DNA of 64,000 bases, taken from contig CM043865.1 of assembly GCA_023846275.1 (NCBI GenBank), forward strand, positions 32,874,412 through 32,938,411, read 5' to 3'. Each line of letters opens with the position of its first letter. The stretch's first letter is position 1. This DNA is from Vanilla planifolia. Its lineage: Eukaryota > Streptophyta > Magnoliopsida > Asparagales > Orchidaceae. The notes beneath the pieces were generated by a model that saw only the letters and a program-made list of their open reading frames with translations, made no database searches and was not told the DNA's origin. Made by a program: the position numbers and the translations under genes. This document shows positions 23,401 to 37,270 of the stretch, piece after piece.

Positions 23401-25050
23401 ACCCAGTTCACTCGTAAGCTTGCAAGATTATAAGTTATATTTTTGGTCTTTAAGCTACCTTTGAAAAACCATATGTCTTACCTCAACAGCTCTCCACTAC
23501 ACCTAGACCAAGACACAAGCCCCGACTTAACATGGTTCCAATCTTCAAACCTGAATTTGAGAATGCTCATTTGGGCTTGCTCGACCCAAGAGCATTACAC
23601 TTGGACACATTCTTGGGATGTGGCTAAAGATAATTTTTTTCTTTTTTTTAATTTTAACATAATTATTTTTTAATATATTCAAGATTTAACTATTAGCTTA
23701 ACATGTAATTTGGCAAAGATACATAAGTAAAATTTAAATATGAAAAAGATTAAGGGATTGAAAAATGAAGTCCAATTCATTTGCTACATCAATAAGATAA
23801 TTGAACAATTAAATGTTTGAATAGGATTTGAAATTGATATGAATAGAGTGTCTTATAATTAATGAACTAACATTTTATTTTATAATAAAAAAATATTTTT
23901 AAAACTAATGCACATGTATTCAATCTTTAAAACTTGTTGAACATTCAAATGTACTTTGAAGATCACTAAATTTATTATTTTCAAATATGTATGACATGTT
24001 CATTATAACTAAACTTAATTCACACTAAACAAATTCATTAAAATAGAATATTAAACATTTATAGTTTGACTCATCAAACATAAAAAAAACTTAACACAAG
24101 TAACATGACTCAAACTTATCTTCTCTTTGTTAGCTTAAGTATTATATTTCTCTTGATATCAGTATAGTTAGTAACAAAGTACTACCAATTAGCTCATTAA
24201 GTTAATAATTAATCTCTCTAATTAATTCACATATTCAATATTGAGATATATGATCTGAAATACTTTAAAAAATAATTAAAATAATATAATAATTTTATTT
24301 TTATTAAATTAATGATACAAAAATTAAGGGATCAATAAAAATCTCATCAAATTGTTTTAAATTTGGATAAAATTTGAAGTCATTAAAAAAGTATAGTCTC
24401 ATAACTTTGATTTGAAGAGCTCACCAAGAGTTAATCACTTTTTAGGATTTTGAACTCCAAATATTGTAATAGTTATGATATTTTTTTTTTTACTTTGCCA
24501 AGCATATCCTTAACTCATTTTTCCTAATTCCATTATCACCAAGGCTCTCCAATGTCTATAGAGTCATGCCTTGTATTCCAACTATCAAAAGACTCATAAG
24601 AATTATAAAATCATACATACCACAAATTATACTTAATTTTAACATCATTTATAAAAGAAATTTCATAATTTCGTAAACTTAGAAAATATCACACTAGAAA
24701 GACATATAAACTTAAAAACTTAAAACTTATATATAGTTACTATATATATAAAGTTTTAATATTATTATATCTTTTTAATGTAAGACTTATTTAGCTTTTT
24801 GAATGAATACATCATTAGTATGCTTTCATTATTCTTATAAATCCAACCTCTATATTCGATTAAGATTTTCAAAAGATATTTTTAAAAAAAATACGCAAAT
24901 CAAATTATACTATTTTGTAACGTTGAAGGGATCATTATTTTAAGAATTCATTACAGCCAAACAGAAACAGGTGTAGAATGAAACAGCATTGAATAATCAA
25001 TGGGGCTTACCGCATAAAAGAAATTGTGAGAATTCAAAGACAGCAGCAAT
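20461..25050. other. Long intergenic stretch, mostly AT-rich
   Basis: The first 250 bases should contain the promoter and leader of the RING gene. After about 20.7 kb the DNA is AT-rich with no coding signal. An island of more balanced composition lies at about 22790-23620, with several recurring words (for example CAAGATTCAA, and GATCATGA in both orientations). It may be decayed LTR or other repeat DNA, but no ends or protein motifs were found. A 76-codon frame in it has no family resemblance. Confidence 0.45.
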
Positions 25051-25142
25051 TCACTGACGGACACACGTACGAACGTTCGCATAGAAATTCGTATGCGGTA
25101 TACCGTTAAGCACCTCGAACGGAACTAAAGCATAGCAGCAAC
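25051..25142 (-). other. Exon-like block of unknown origin
   Basis: In an AT-rich desert there is a short block of balanced composition. On the minus strand a good acceptor (TGGTTTCGCAG) ends at 25143, and the following frame stays open for about 30 codons to a TGA at 25051-25053. It includes CYALVPFEVLNGIPHTNFYA and ends in VRTCVRQ. The codon mix looks more coding than the flanks, so it could be a lone terminal exon of a gene or gene fragment. I do not recognise the protein and found no matching upstream exon. An inverted pair, CCGCATA and TATGCGG, also lies here, so a small inserted element is another option. Confidence 0.25.
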
Positions 25143-26850
25143 CTGCGAAACCAGAAAATTAATTTAATTTAATTTGTATTTATACATTTTTATAAATACA
25201 AATCCTACAATTAATACAAAAATTGTAATATAGTTTACAATACTAATACAATAACCTAACCTTTTCTTAAATAGGAAGAGGTAATGGGATCGTTAATTTG
25301 GAGTTGAGTCGAGATTAAATTTCTATCAATATCTACTTGAATGATGAATTTCAAACGATTTCTTATCTCACTAATGACATCAAGGGTGTCATGAGACAAG
25401 GTTTCAGACAATCGAGATTTCCATATTAACTACCTTTATTTAACTTATCTTGACCATTTAAAAAAAAATTTATTCTATTCTATTTTTTTGAATAATTTAT
25501 CACAAGTTTCATCACTTGACAAAGTGTAAAATTATTATACATCTAAATGAAATTTTGTGCATGGTGGTGGACTATAGAAAACCTTGGTCTATAATGATCG
25601 TTATGAGCTTTTCATTGTTTGGTACTATCATGCTTTTGTGGCATTCTTAAATAGTTCCACATAATGCTTGGTTGGCTTTTTTGCATTTATGAACTAATTT
25701 TATTTGTTCACCTACATGCAAATATTAGTTAATTATCAATTAGAAATATAAGTCACACATGCTTTAGAAATAGTACTTCTAAGACATCTTTAGAATGTTA
25801 TTTGACTTTGTCAAATAACAAATCTAAAATAACATTTGTATGTTAAAAAGATAGACATCAAAAAGAGACAATTAGCACGTAAGCAACAACATAATGATGC
25901 AAGTGTTCGAAGTTGAATTGACAACAGTAGTCCTAAATAACAAGACAATGAAGATTTAATGAGTGATAGCTTAAAGATGAGGGTAGATGAAATTTAGTTG
26001 TAATGGTTGACATAGAGGTATCATGACCATGATTTGGATGCAATGGGTGGTTTTTGATAGTTAAGGTAATCAATCATATAATAATAAATGGTCCAACAAC
26101 ATTGACATGCTATTAGTTAGTAGAGATTATCTATCAAGTGATTGTGAGTGTGCAACTAGATGATTTGTTAGTGACAATTAAAGGTGATCCATTGATAACA
26201 ATTATCAATGGTGGTCCAAAGATGATATCTAGTGAAAGGTGAGCATGACTTGATCATTTTTTAAGAAAAATGGAGAAAATAAAATAATATCTTACACCAT
26301 TATAGTGAAACAATGTTAATAGAAAAATTACTTCTACATATTACCATCAAATTTCATTTTTGACAAAATGCATTAAGATTTTCAATTCTTACAATATTTG
26401 GTGAGGCTATTCTAAAAAACTTGTGGTAATTGACATGTTTTTCACCATCAATATATTACCAAAGTTCTCTTTTGAACATTAACTTTTATTCAGAAATAAA
26501 CCTGATATCTAATCATCTATGACATTTTGCTTATGGGGCTCTACTATTTGCTATTAAAAAAAAAATTCAAACAAAAAATAAGCTGCTTCAAAGAGATCCT
26601 AAGATAGAATCTATGTCTTGTATGTTTTCTTAAGTATTAGTGCTGTGTTCCTCTGATTCCTGTCAATCCATCTTAGACAAACTAATCTGATAAGCTTTTG
26701 TATGCATTTAAAAGCAAAGGATTGATGAGCCACACTAAAAATTCTGCATCTACCTTACAGTCTTCTTGTTTAAGTAGAATGACAAACCATTCCATTCCAT
26801 TAATTTACTTGTTTGCTCCTAAGAAATGTTACTGATACAAAATAAGCAGC
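25143..26850. other. Intergenic DNA downstream of the CAX gene
   Basis: AT-rich with scattered stops. Nothing recognisable was found. The right end approaches the 3' UTR of the exchanger gene. Confidence 0.45.
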
Positions 26851-27319
26851 CCAGTGTACAGCCAATGGATTGAAAATAACAATTCATTACAAAAAGTTTA
26901 CAAATTGCACAACTTTGCGTGAACCTGGGCTTAAAAAACCACAATAGTTCTTGTATTGTTTAATGTACACCCAACTTCCCCCCACAGAACTGCAAAAATG
27001 GAGCATCCTACAAGCTATAGAATGATCATATATAAAGGTTGATAGCTGAAAGTAGTTTTAAGGAGCTCCCATAAAGAAAGTGTTCATTCAAATGGAGATA
27101 AGAGTAGACAAATGGTCACCTTCAGTGCTCTGCTGATGCTAGGATTCGAACTCTATTGAGCATATAAATTGAATAAGTTCATCAAACAATCACTTCCAAG
27201 GGTGCATCCCCGATGCTGGTATAATCTGGCAGTTAAAAGATATATTGAACAATATCACACGGAATGACTTTTGGTAACGATCGTCGCGAACAAGGGGGGT
27301 TGTGTTGGTACCAAGATTT
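26850..27319 (-). other. Probable 3' UTR of the CAX gene
   Basis: This stretch follows the short last coding exon. Its composition is more balanced than the intergenic DNA to the left, and it contains no conserved coding sequence. The end near 26850 is a guess without cDNA. Confidence 0.4.
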
Positions 27320-30300
27320 CTAATCATCATCTGCGATAACCAAATATTAAGACATATACAACTAAAAGTTATAAAACTAATACAAATTTTGCTCAAAACA
27401 AAACATTTCCCTAACTCCTAATCCATAATCCCTCAACAAGAACTGTTTGAGAAACTTCAATATCCATGGGCTTTTTAGCTAAATGGCAATTGGCACATAA
27501 TTCGACTATTTGCAGGGGAATATGAAAAATCTGAGCAAAACACATCAAAAATAATGAAAACAAGGATTCTGCCATTGCTAATACTCTTATAAATATATGC
27601 CACTAATGTGGGGTAAAGCTAAAGCAACAGTAAACTGAGAGCGAGAGAAAGAGAGAAAAATGAACCACCAATTAACTACGAACTTCCTATTTTATACTGG
27701 TTTGGCATCCATGAAACTTAGACATGATATAAAAATTCGAATACACTGTGATATGAATACTGTGATACTAAAAATGTCAAAAAAAATGTAATGCGAACAT
27801 AAAAAGATACATCTAAATATAATAAAAATAATTACTTCTATATGTAAATGAAATAAATTTATTACACTGCATATTTAAAAAATATTTCATTATTTTGTAA
27901 GTAAGAAGAATAACGTTTAGATTATCACATTTTACTTAAAATTACATTCTAATTATTTATAAGTATAATAATCCAAATTCATATCAAGTTATCATCATCA
28001 CACTTATAATGTAACTATATATTTTTAAAATTTTTAATATAACTTTAATTTAAGTATTATAATATAAAACATAACAATTTTATTAATTGTCTCCAATTCA
28101 AGAAATATTCTAAATAATAAAGAGATTCATCACTTGTAGCATCCATTTAATAAGAAACTCATAAAAAGTTAATGAAACTTAATTCGCCTTTTTGTTTATT
28201 TTGCATAAATGAAAGTTATTTCTTCTTCAACTATGTTATAACACATCATACACAATATGAACTAATAGTTCTAGATAAATATTGAATAAGTATTAAGAAT
28301 AATGATTTTATTTGAATTTTTTTTTCAATAGGATATGTTATGTGGTTATCGATATCAGATACGTATCCAATACAAATACAAAAACCTTAAAAAAATATCC
28401 ATAAGTAAAGATTGTCCTTCCCTCTTGGTTCTATGGCAGTGATAGTAGAATTTCTGAATACCTCTATTTCTATTAGGCCAAACCATGGTCTTTGAATACC
28501 GTTCACACTGGCCACAGTACTAAGAACAGAACTTTCTTGTATTTAAACTGCAACTATAGTATGAATTTTGAGACTTACTCAGAGCAGGGTCAACGTGCAC
28601 AAAGAAACTAGCAGCAACAATGAGATAGCACAAAATAAGCATTAACCCTTTGAAGTAGTTAGCAGTTCCTTCCTGAAAAACAGTTCATTGGTACACATTA
28701 GATCTTCACAAGCTGCTCAAGAATTAATGTACTCCATAAAAGATAGCTGCGAAGCATAACTGTTTTTCATTGAAAGTATATTATAATTCTCCAATGGATT
28801 CTTAGCACATACATAGCTAGTCAGTTTTATGTTGAAAAGTATAAGTAGATAGCTGGATGGAACAAAGATAAGTTCACTGACAAGTAACATGGCTACAAAT
28901 AGCTGAGAACCGTTTGCAAGCCTAAAATTGATCCATTAAGTAGCACTCGGGTTGAAAGAATAGAAAATGCTATTTAAAGAGGACCACAAATTTTGGGGTA
29001 AAGTGACTTGATGTTGATCATAAGCAACCCATAACAAGCTGAAACTCATGCAAATAATTTTGGCTTCTAGGACAAAAGAAACTTTTATATGTACTCAAGA
29101 AATTAATGTCCTAAAGCAAAATGCACTATTTCCACTTTGATAGTAATGATAAAATCATGTCTCCCAAGAACGCTGGCCAAAATCAACAGATAAAAAACTG
29201 TGAATCCCATTTTCACATTCAAGAAGCAAAGTAGAACGGTATAATTATTCTTAAAACATGTTCAAGCATTTGTACACCTGACTTTATAGACAAAGGATAA
29301 ACTTATCTTTGAGTAACAACTTATGAACGATTAGGATTTGTTCACGGTTGTAGGAATAAAAAAGGAATACCACATTTAAACTAAACTAGGAACAAGGTAT
29401 CCGGTGCAAGCAAAACATTTCAAGGACAAGCAATGAAAGTAACAGGCCATTCAACCAACTTGGCATATAATTCTTGTTAAGCAAACCTAAATACCAAAAA
29501 AAACTAAGTATCACCTTATTGAGCTCATCATTTTGACATTGAAACGGTTTAATAGATATTACAAAAGTCAATAGGCAGAAGATGGAACATAATGCCATGT
29601 GGGCAAAATGTGTTAAGCCATTTTTCAAATGGCAACAAATCTATATTTATTAATTGCCAAAAAAATCCCAAACAGCAAATCATTATATTAGCAATGACAA
29701 TATTGAAAACGGGAAAAGAAAAAAAAAAGGTAGAGAATATCAAAAAAGGAAAATGTTGAAATTTGCTAATATCAATGTATTGTTGCCAGATTCAAATTGC
29801 TCTTTCAATAACTGAAAAGTTCTAATTGGAAACAGACAACAACAAAATTATAATCGATTCATGACACCTTGGATGTTAAGAAAATATCAAGCATTTAACA
29901 AAAGACAAGGAGCAACTACTTGAAAACTGGTACTTAAGTTAAGGTAAATAACATAACTAACAAATAATGCACACACCTGAAGCATAAAAGCAACTACCAG
30001 AACAGTTATAAAGAGGGTAGCTGTCTCAAATAACTGAAAGTTCAAGTCCATCCCTTTTCCCATCATCCAACCAATAACCACACAGAATGGAATCTGCAAT
30101 TTAAAAATCATAGAATTCATAAGTAGCCTTTATATTTTAGTAGCTTTTTCAGCTTTGTAACGTCTTCACAAAATTGCATCCACGTCATCGCCAATAAAAA
30201 TTACTTGCAATATAAAACTGTAGACAAGCCGCTTTTCATTGTTCAACCAAAAGATAAAAATATCTACAAACGAGAAGAGGTAAGTCACCATAAGTAGTGT

Positions 30301-33300
30301 TCTTGCTAATGAAAACTACAAAATAAGGGTCATGCGAAACTCTATAATCAACAAGACATTTGTAGATTTAATTAATGGTTGCCATTGGACAGGACCAATA
30401 AAGGGGAATAAATCTAAGATATGTGTTGCCTTTATAAAAAATAGTATATTAAACCAGAAATAATTCCTGGGCAGTGCACTTGTAACCCACAAATCATTCC
30501 TAGCCCGTTTGATGACCATGACTATTATCGGATCAATCCTATATATCAGAAATACACCCAACACAGACATCTAAGGAAGCAAAATATAAAACCATAAAAA
30601 TGTACCTGCAAATCCTTTGAGACCTATAGATGGATGTCCCACCCAGAAAAAAACATACCAGGTAATTGCAAATCCCACATACTAGGGAATCCAATGAGAA
30701 GACTGGCAATTCATCAATCGAATCAACTGTGTGAAATACAGCAGCCACCCAAACCCAGAAATAAATCCAAACAGGAAGCAAAATATAAAACCTTAGAAAT
30801 GTAATTGTGAATCTTGTGGGACATAGAAGCATATTCCATCCACAAAAACACACACAAATTGGACTAGCTAGTTTTAAAAACAGAGAAAACATGGAAATTC
30901 ACAGTGCACTTTCAACATGCAAATTATCTCTTCACCATTTGAAAATGCAAAAATTGAAAAAATCCAGTATTGAAACCCATCAAGCTAAGGATACTAGCTA
31001 GTTTTAAGAACAGAGAGAACATGGAAATTCACATCGCACTTTCAACATGCAAATTATTTTGCTGCTTTTTGAAGATGAAAAATTGGAAAAATCTAGCGTT
31101 GAAACTTCCCAAGCTTTGGATGAATGACAACTAGTAAGGAGCATCTTGACAAATTCTAACATCACGTATCAGTCAAACAAATTAGCACCATCCCTTTAAC
31201 ACATAAGTCAATTCTTTCTATGATAATATGTTAGCAATCATCTCATTTCTATCGAGAAATAAACTTTGAGACCCATTCATGACAGATTTTCTTGATACAA
31301 ATATTTTAGCCTAGAGCCTCCTAAGTTCACCCAAACATTTAGATTGTCATATCTCCTGCAATTTCTAAAGCTCAATGGTTTCACAAGCCTTCTACCATGC
31401 CATCTTCATCCCCCTTGCTGGTCCATAGCACACCAAGTTGCAAAAGTTCTTTTTTGCTTGAGAAAGTTTAAAAATGTCTTGAGCTAAGTGAAAAATCCTT
31501 TTTAAACTTGTTAGGAACAAATATGAATAGAATATTAAAAACAGGTAAAATGACAAACAAATAGAATTTTTAGGTTGTTCGGCTCTATCGGCGAGCCTAT
31601 GCCCACACCCAAGTCAAAGCTTTAGCATCATGGCCAAAGCACTCCATTGCAGTCTGATGGAAAACCCAATGCAAATGTGACTTTTTCCTAGATCAACCTC
31701 AACCAAACCATTCCACATTAATTAGCCTAGGGCAAAGGCTAAACACTCCACACTTACATAGCTGGACCAAAAATAAAGAAAATACAAGGGAAACTCCTTA
31801 CATAACAACTCACTCGAAGAGCCAAAAAAAAATACAAATCCTAGATTGGAAAAATAGTGGCTTAAATAAGAATGCAATGAGATCTTTATGTTATGCAACC
31901 TTCTTATTTGAAATAATGTTAGTAAAAGAGTAAAAAAAAACATTGCTTAAAGCTCTAGAACTTTGAAACCTAAGAACATAACTTAAGTATATGTCAAGGT
32001 AAGATCTGACAAGTTCTATTTCCAATATGAGAAGTATAAAGTTTATAAAACCTAAATCTCTTTATTTATAATAATTTTGGCCTTGGTAGATTCGAAATTT
32101 GAATGTTCTAGGGTCCCAACGGCACTTTGATCATGATCAATAGTCTAAATCCTATGAATTGCCACTGGCAAACGCCAATAGGTAAATGTTATGCATTATT
32201 CATATTTTATACATTTTATACAATACATAACATAATTATCATATTGTACGATTTTTTGGATTTTTTTAAATCAATTACATCAAAAAATATCGTGTCATAC
32301 GTAAATTTTGAGTTGAATCTGTTGACTTGCATTGGCTATCCATTCGACTAAATGTACTATACAAAACTATCATAGCATATGTTAGCCTCAGATTTCCCAT
32401 TTTTTAAGTTAATTAATGCATTTATTTTTCTTATAAGTTGTCTAAATAACTAGATAAAATATACATAAATAAATACCATACCTTATGTTAGTCTCGAATT
32501 CCCCATTTCAATTCAATGCATTGACCATCATCCTATGTACGTTATCGAAGAGACATAAACGTACTACACGTAAATAGTTGTGTATGGCATGTCTGTCTAT
32601 GAGATCAAGGAGCATTGTAAGCCCGCTGTCCATAGAATTTTACGTACTCATCAAGATGAATTAAACATACTATACATTAACATAACATATGATATGCTTA
32701 ATTGAAATTTTACAAAATAGAAATTTTTTTCTCGTGAATTCTTCTGAAAAGTTATGCCTTTTAAATGTATATTATGCAATTGAGCCACACGTTAATTCAA
32801 CTTACAAATTTATTCCTCAAAAAAATCCAAACTTGCATTTTGGTTCTTCCACTTTATTGCTTGAGTAATTCAACCTCCATTTGACCTTGATATGATCATC
32901 TTTATGTATTTGACTCCACTTTGCAAGATTGCCAAGCATTGCTTCTTAATCACCTAACTTGAGTAGCCTACAATCATCTAGACAATCAAGTAGTACATTT
33001 CTCAATTGAGTTGTTATCATTACAACAACTTTGGGCATGACTCATGGGGCTAAACACCCACCCCCCAACCACATGTATGCAAGTTTCAAGAGATCTAAAG
33101 CTTATTAATGATTTAAGGTGAAGTGTATTGTAAGATGGAGAAGTAGAACAAGACATCAAGGTGTTTCCTCTAAGATTCAAAGATCTCCTTCCCCATAGGC
33201 TGATAGATCAAACCCATGCTAAAAGATTCAATCGACGAAGGTTAAATGATTAATTCTATTGTTTTCACATATGCCAACTTTTTCTTCCTGAATCATCAAA

Positions 33301-36300
33301 ACATGCTTCAAATTGCAATCTTATTGCTTAAGCTTATGGAACCAATCAACCAAAATATTCTAGTGTTAGTGATACCAAAATCATAACTAAAAAATGATTG
33401 ATAAATATAAATGTAAATCATTGAAAAAAATATAATTTCTCACCCCTTGCTCAACCCTTGTCCGTGAATGAAAAATATATACTAAAATACACAAAACTTC
33501 CTAATATGCTTGGAAAAATAGGTTAGTTCTCATAGAATGTGAAAAGGACTACCAGGAACATTGATATCTGAGTAGAAGATCCAATAGCAACCCCCAATGT
33601 GATATCCTTCAAGCAAAAAAGAAAAATATGAGTAGGTCAAAAAGCTTTTAATTTTTATAAAAAAATTTTTGAGTACTAACAAGCTTGTCTTTGATGGCAA
33701 ACATTATGGCACTTGCATGCTCAGCAGCATTTCCAACAATAGGAAGCAAAATGACACTGATGAATGCCACAGGCATGTTCATAGCTTCAGAAGCACCCTG
33801 TTCGAGACAAGAAAACAATAAGAAGCATCAAACACTATTTTTCCAAATATACCATAGAAAATTTACAGACAATGCTATCTTCATTCATAATAAAATAACT
33901 CAGTTTACAGATTTCTGCGAGAGCTTTATCTTCCAGTTATGCTTTTGAAATTGAAATTCAAACTTCAAAAATGGCATGTCAAAAAATAAACATATAAAAT
34001 CCAATAGAGAAATAAATCAATTAGGCATCAAAACAACTACTACCTGTATGGCATCAACAAGGTATCCAGAGAGAATGGAAACCCAAGTAGTCAAAATAGC
34101 AAGCCATGCTATTGATTCCCAAAGAGTTATCTCAGGCACATCATCATCATCTGTATCATCCACAGTTTGTCTTTCTTCCTAAAGTCACAAAACATGTTGA
34201 AGGGTTTATGTTTATTTACATTCTAGATCAACAAAGTTAAAAAACATGTACAACCAGGACAAAACAAACGAAATACTTATTTGGTAAAGTACTTTGTTCT
34301 TACAGATATCATTCCAAAGAGTCAAGTACTACAACTAGAAAATAAAGAGAAACGTAAAAGATGAATACTTAAGTATCAGATTACAGACCTCCTCTATTAG
34401 ACTATAAGGATTGTGTTGGCTCTTGAGTTGAAAAAAAAGATAGCTAGCATAGGCCACAAGCATGATGCAACTGCTGAACCTTGAGAGAAACACTTCTGAT
34501 TTTCCATATTGTACTTCTGAGTGTGTAAAGTGGAGCACCGCAGGGAATGTAAGACCCATTACAGCCATCAGAAGTAACCCTGAGTTTACCACAGCGGCTG
34601 CCTGTTGTGAATAAATTCTGCTTTTTTAACAAGGATAACTTCCGTGCTTTTTTAAAAAACATAAGCAGGATCAAACAGACAAATTTATAAACATGAAATT
34701 ACATGCATACACATACCTTATTGAAGACCTGTTCTTTTGCAGAATGAACGATCCCACCACAAAAGAAAGCACATCCAAGAACCAGGAGCATGTTGGACAG
34801 TATAGATCCAAGCAATGATTGCTGAACAACACGAACCATTCCATTTCTTAAAGCATATACTGATATAATCATCTCTGTTGCATTCCCAAAAGTGGCATTT
34901 AAAAGACCTCCAACTAGGCAAAAAATATGATTGTATGAGTAATCCACTATTACTACAATTGAAATGATAATGAAAAATCAAACAGAGACTAAAACAACAA
35001 TTGAAGATATACCTGTCGGGCCAGTGTAGCAAGCAAGTTGCCTGAATCATTTCAAAATATGTTTCAGTGCAACTTGATAAGCAAGAAGGGAGCAAAAAAA
35101 ATTAAAAAAAAAAAGTCCTAAGACCAAGTCATACTTACTCTGTTGCATAACCCAATCGCTCAGCTAAGGGTGTTATTCCTACGAGGCTGAAAAAGAACAC
35201 CCATCCCTAAAAATCAAACACATTCTGCATCAAATTCAAGGTTCAGAACATCTCATAAGAGAAAGCTGTTAAAATTGTGGTTTTTCAAGGATACACATGC
35301 AAAAGATTCCCCAAAGCAAACTATACATCTACACAAGGTCACCATAATAACCTAAAATGAGCAAAAGTAAAAACTGATATAAATATAAGAAAAATAAATA
35401 TTTCCACATCGATAATATTGTGAGAAAAAGTGGCTATATGCCTCGACAAGATCAAGATGCACACCATCAAAATTATATAGGTTGCCTCCAAAAGTACATA
35501 CACATTGACTAAAAGTGTAGATAAGTAAGGGTGCACTTCAGGTCAGTTATGGCTGCTAATATCAATAAAACTTAAAATAAAACGTGTTCATCTTTTTGGG
35601 GATAATAGGAAATCAAACTGATCAGGTTCAAGCATCCTAGAAAGGCAAAAACCTGATACAGTTAGGACAGCCCAATCTGAATAATTGACATAAACCTAAC
35701 TTTTCAACCTAATAAAGCCAAACTTTTAAAGCTAATTAAAATTTTAGAGATAGCTAAGTACATTTATATGTTAGATAACTTTTAATGCTTAAAAAGAAAC
35801 ATAAGTTCATCCTTGCTCACCCAAACAGACAATAGATAAATTTATAATATGTGGACCTCTCGCCAATACTAGGTTTATGAATGATAGTAATGAGACCCTA
35901 TTTGCGCTTGAAAAATGGTTTTCTTACAAAATATGTTATGTAAAATAGCACACTAGAAAATTTCAGAAAAACAATAACTGAGAAGGCATTTAATCATGAA
36001 CAATGATGACCATCCTTTGCTTGATCAAACTCAACTGACTCTACGAGCAAGTGTAATTAGACAAAAAAGAAAATTGACCAGGAGAATTGTCAGAATACAA
36101 GTAAATGTTACAAATAAGTTATATCAATAAAAAGGATTCCTCAGAAAAAAGGGTTAGCCCATAATTCAAACCATTTCAGAAAGCTTACATGCTTTTCAGT
36201 AAGATAATGGAGAATAATCGCCAAAGGTCCAAAAGGCAGCAGCATATTAATTTTTGCTTTAAAAATAACAGTATAAATGCTCATCCAAAGTCTATTACGC

Positions 36301-36440
36301 CCACGTCCAGATCCATATGACTGCACAACAGCAGCCAATGACCCAATATGCTCGAATGTGTGCATCTTTCTCACACCTAGCGGTGAATCATCAAGTGTCT
36401 CTCCATCGAGTTCGGGGTCCATCTTCTCAATGCTTCCCAT
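27320..36440 (-). CDS. CAX: Vacuolar cation/proton exchanger (CAX family)
   Basis: Eleven coding exons read leftward: 36440-36189, 35206-35139, 35041-35013, 34913-34717, 34601-34389, 34178-34044, 33797-33681, 33606-33553, 30093-29977, 28672-28579 and 27330-27320. They give 428 residues, the usual CAX length, and all phases close. CAX proteins use the vacuolar proton gradient to move Ca2+ or other divalent metals into the vacuole. Seen in the protein: a short acidic N-terminus, then HTFEH; the first cation-selecting repeat [14 protein letters not shown] (about 118-131); an acidic loop rich in D/E (about 252-270); and the second repeat with [10 protein letters not shown] (about 320-329). About eleven membrane segments are expected for the family. 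The start at 36440 follows a splice acceptor, so the leader is in an upstream exon. The final exon adds only NDD and the stop. Introns 8 and 10 are long (3.46 and 1.25 kb). Transport specificity cannot be read from sequence. Confidence 0.93.
30570..30850. repeat. Diverged duplicated segment in CAX intron 8
   Basis: A block near 30575-30640 (AAGCAAAATATAAAACC, then ATGTA.CTG..AATC) recurs near 30776-30840 with about 200 bases between starts. Similarity is partial, so the duplication is old. Confidence 0.55.
30864..31122. repeat. Tandem duplication, two copies of about 130 bp, in CAX intron 8
   Basis: Copies start at 30864 and 30994. Both begin CTAGCTAGTTTTAA and share the blocks ACATGGAAATTCACA and GCACTTTCAACATGCAAATT at the same offset. 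They differ by roughly one base in six in the later half. The duplication lies wholly inside the intron and does not touch a splice site. Confidence 0.88.
31507..32720. mobile_element. Candidate decayed repeat element in CAX intron 8
   Basis: Composition changes at about 31.5 kb, where TTGTTCGGCTCTATCGGCGAG and further GC-richer words appear inside AT-rich intron DNA. From about 32340 to 32680 three imperfect copies of a motif ending AAA(C/T)(G/A)TACTA(T/C)AC recur, at about 32350, 32567 and 32665, each near an AT-rich spacer. Subrepeats like this occur in LTRs, but I found no TG...CA ends or target-site duplication. Confidence 0.35.
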
Positions 36441-37270
36441 CTGCATACCAAAAACACACTATTAAACAGAGATAATGATTATTTTCCATATCCACATCCC
36501 GTTGGAAATGCAAACATTCCAAGCAAAGAGCGTGCTTTGTTGTATTTTAAAAAAAGGAAAAATCAACAGACAGAACTTCTATTTACATAAACTGAAAGTC
36601 TACAAGACGAAAATCCCAAACTCATATATTCAAAAGAAGTACGCAGTCAAGTCATTCAAAACTCTATCTTAGCATATTCTAAAAAACTAACAGAAGAACC
36701 ATAAGAGAAATTGAACAGCTAGATCCATGAGAGGAAAAATAAGTACGGTTCATGAAATACAGAGAGTCAGAATTGGCTGAAATCCAAACCAGAATAAAAA
36801 TAATAACAGAAGTCATAACATTAAGTACGAAACTTAGGTTGCTATTCCTAAAAAGGGAGAATCATACCGGAACAAAGAGCGCCCCCTTTATTAGATCTCT
36901 CCTTCTCCACTTCCCTCTATTCGATAAAATTAACTTGTAGAGCAAGCAGATCCTAACTTCTAACCGAAACAAATGAGGCGAAAACAATCAAAGACTTCTC
37001 CAATTCATATGGCTCCCTCCAACCAAGGAAGCGAAGTCCAATCGTTATTGGAGAAATTCAAAAGATAACCACAGGAAAACATTCGACTGGGATCGGAAGA
37101 AAGGACGGATTTTTTTTTCCGTTTTTTTTTTATAATTTGGTTTCATTGATGCCATCGGACTCCAGATTGTAACAGAGAGACGAAGGGAGGAGGAAAGTGC
37201 GGGAATTACTATTCTACCATGTCGTCGTTTGGTGAGGTCACATTGAACCGGATCGACTCGAGCATCCACC
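36441..37270 (-). promoter_or_regulatory. 5' UTR intron and promoter of the CAX gene
   Basis: A GGTATGCAG acceptor abuts the start codon at 36440, so the leader continues in an upstream exon. Moderately GC-rich sequence at about 36930-37090 is the likely non-coding first exon. A TATA-like ATTATAAAA lies near 37127-37136 on the minus strand. The donor of this leader intron was not fixed with confidence. Confidence 0.4.

Noticed and set aside
27130..27160. tRNA-like GGATTCGAAC string
   Set aside because: It resembles a T-arm word, but no cloverleaf, anticodon arm or acceptor stem could be folded around it.
27190..27396. Possible long C-terminal tail of CAX read from 27330
   Set aside because: Correct joining of phase gives NDD and a stop; the longer frame is in the wrong phase.
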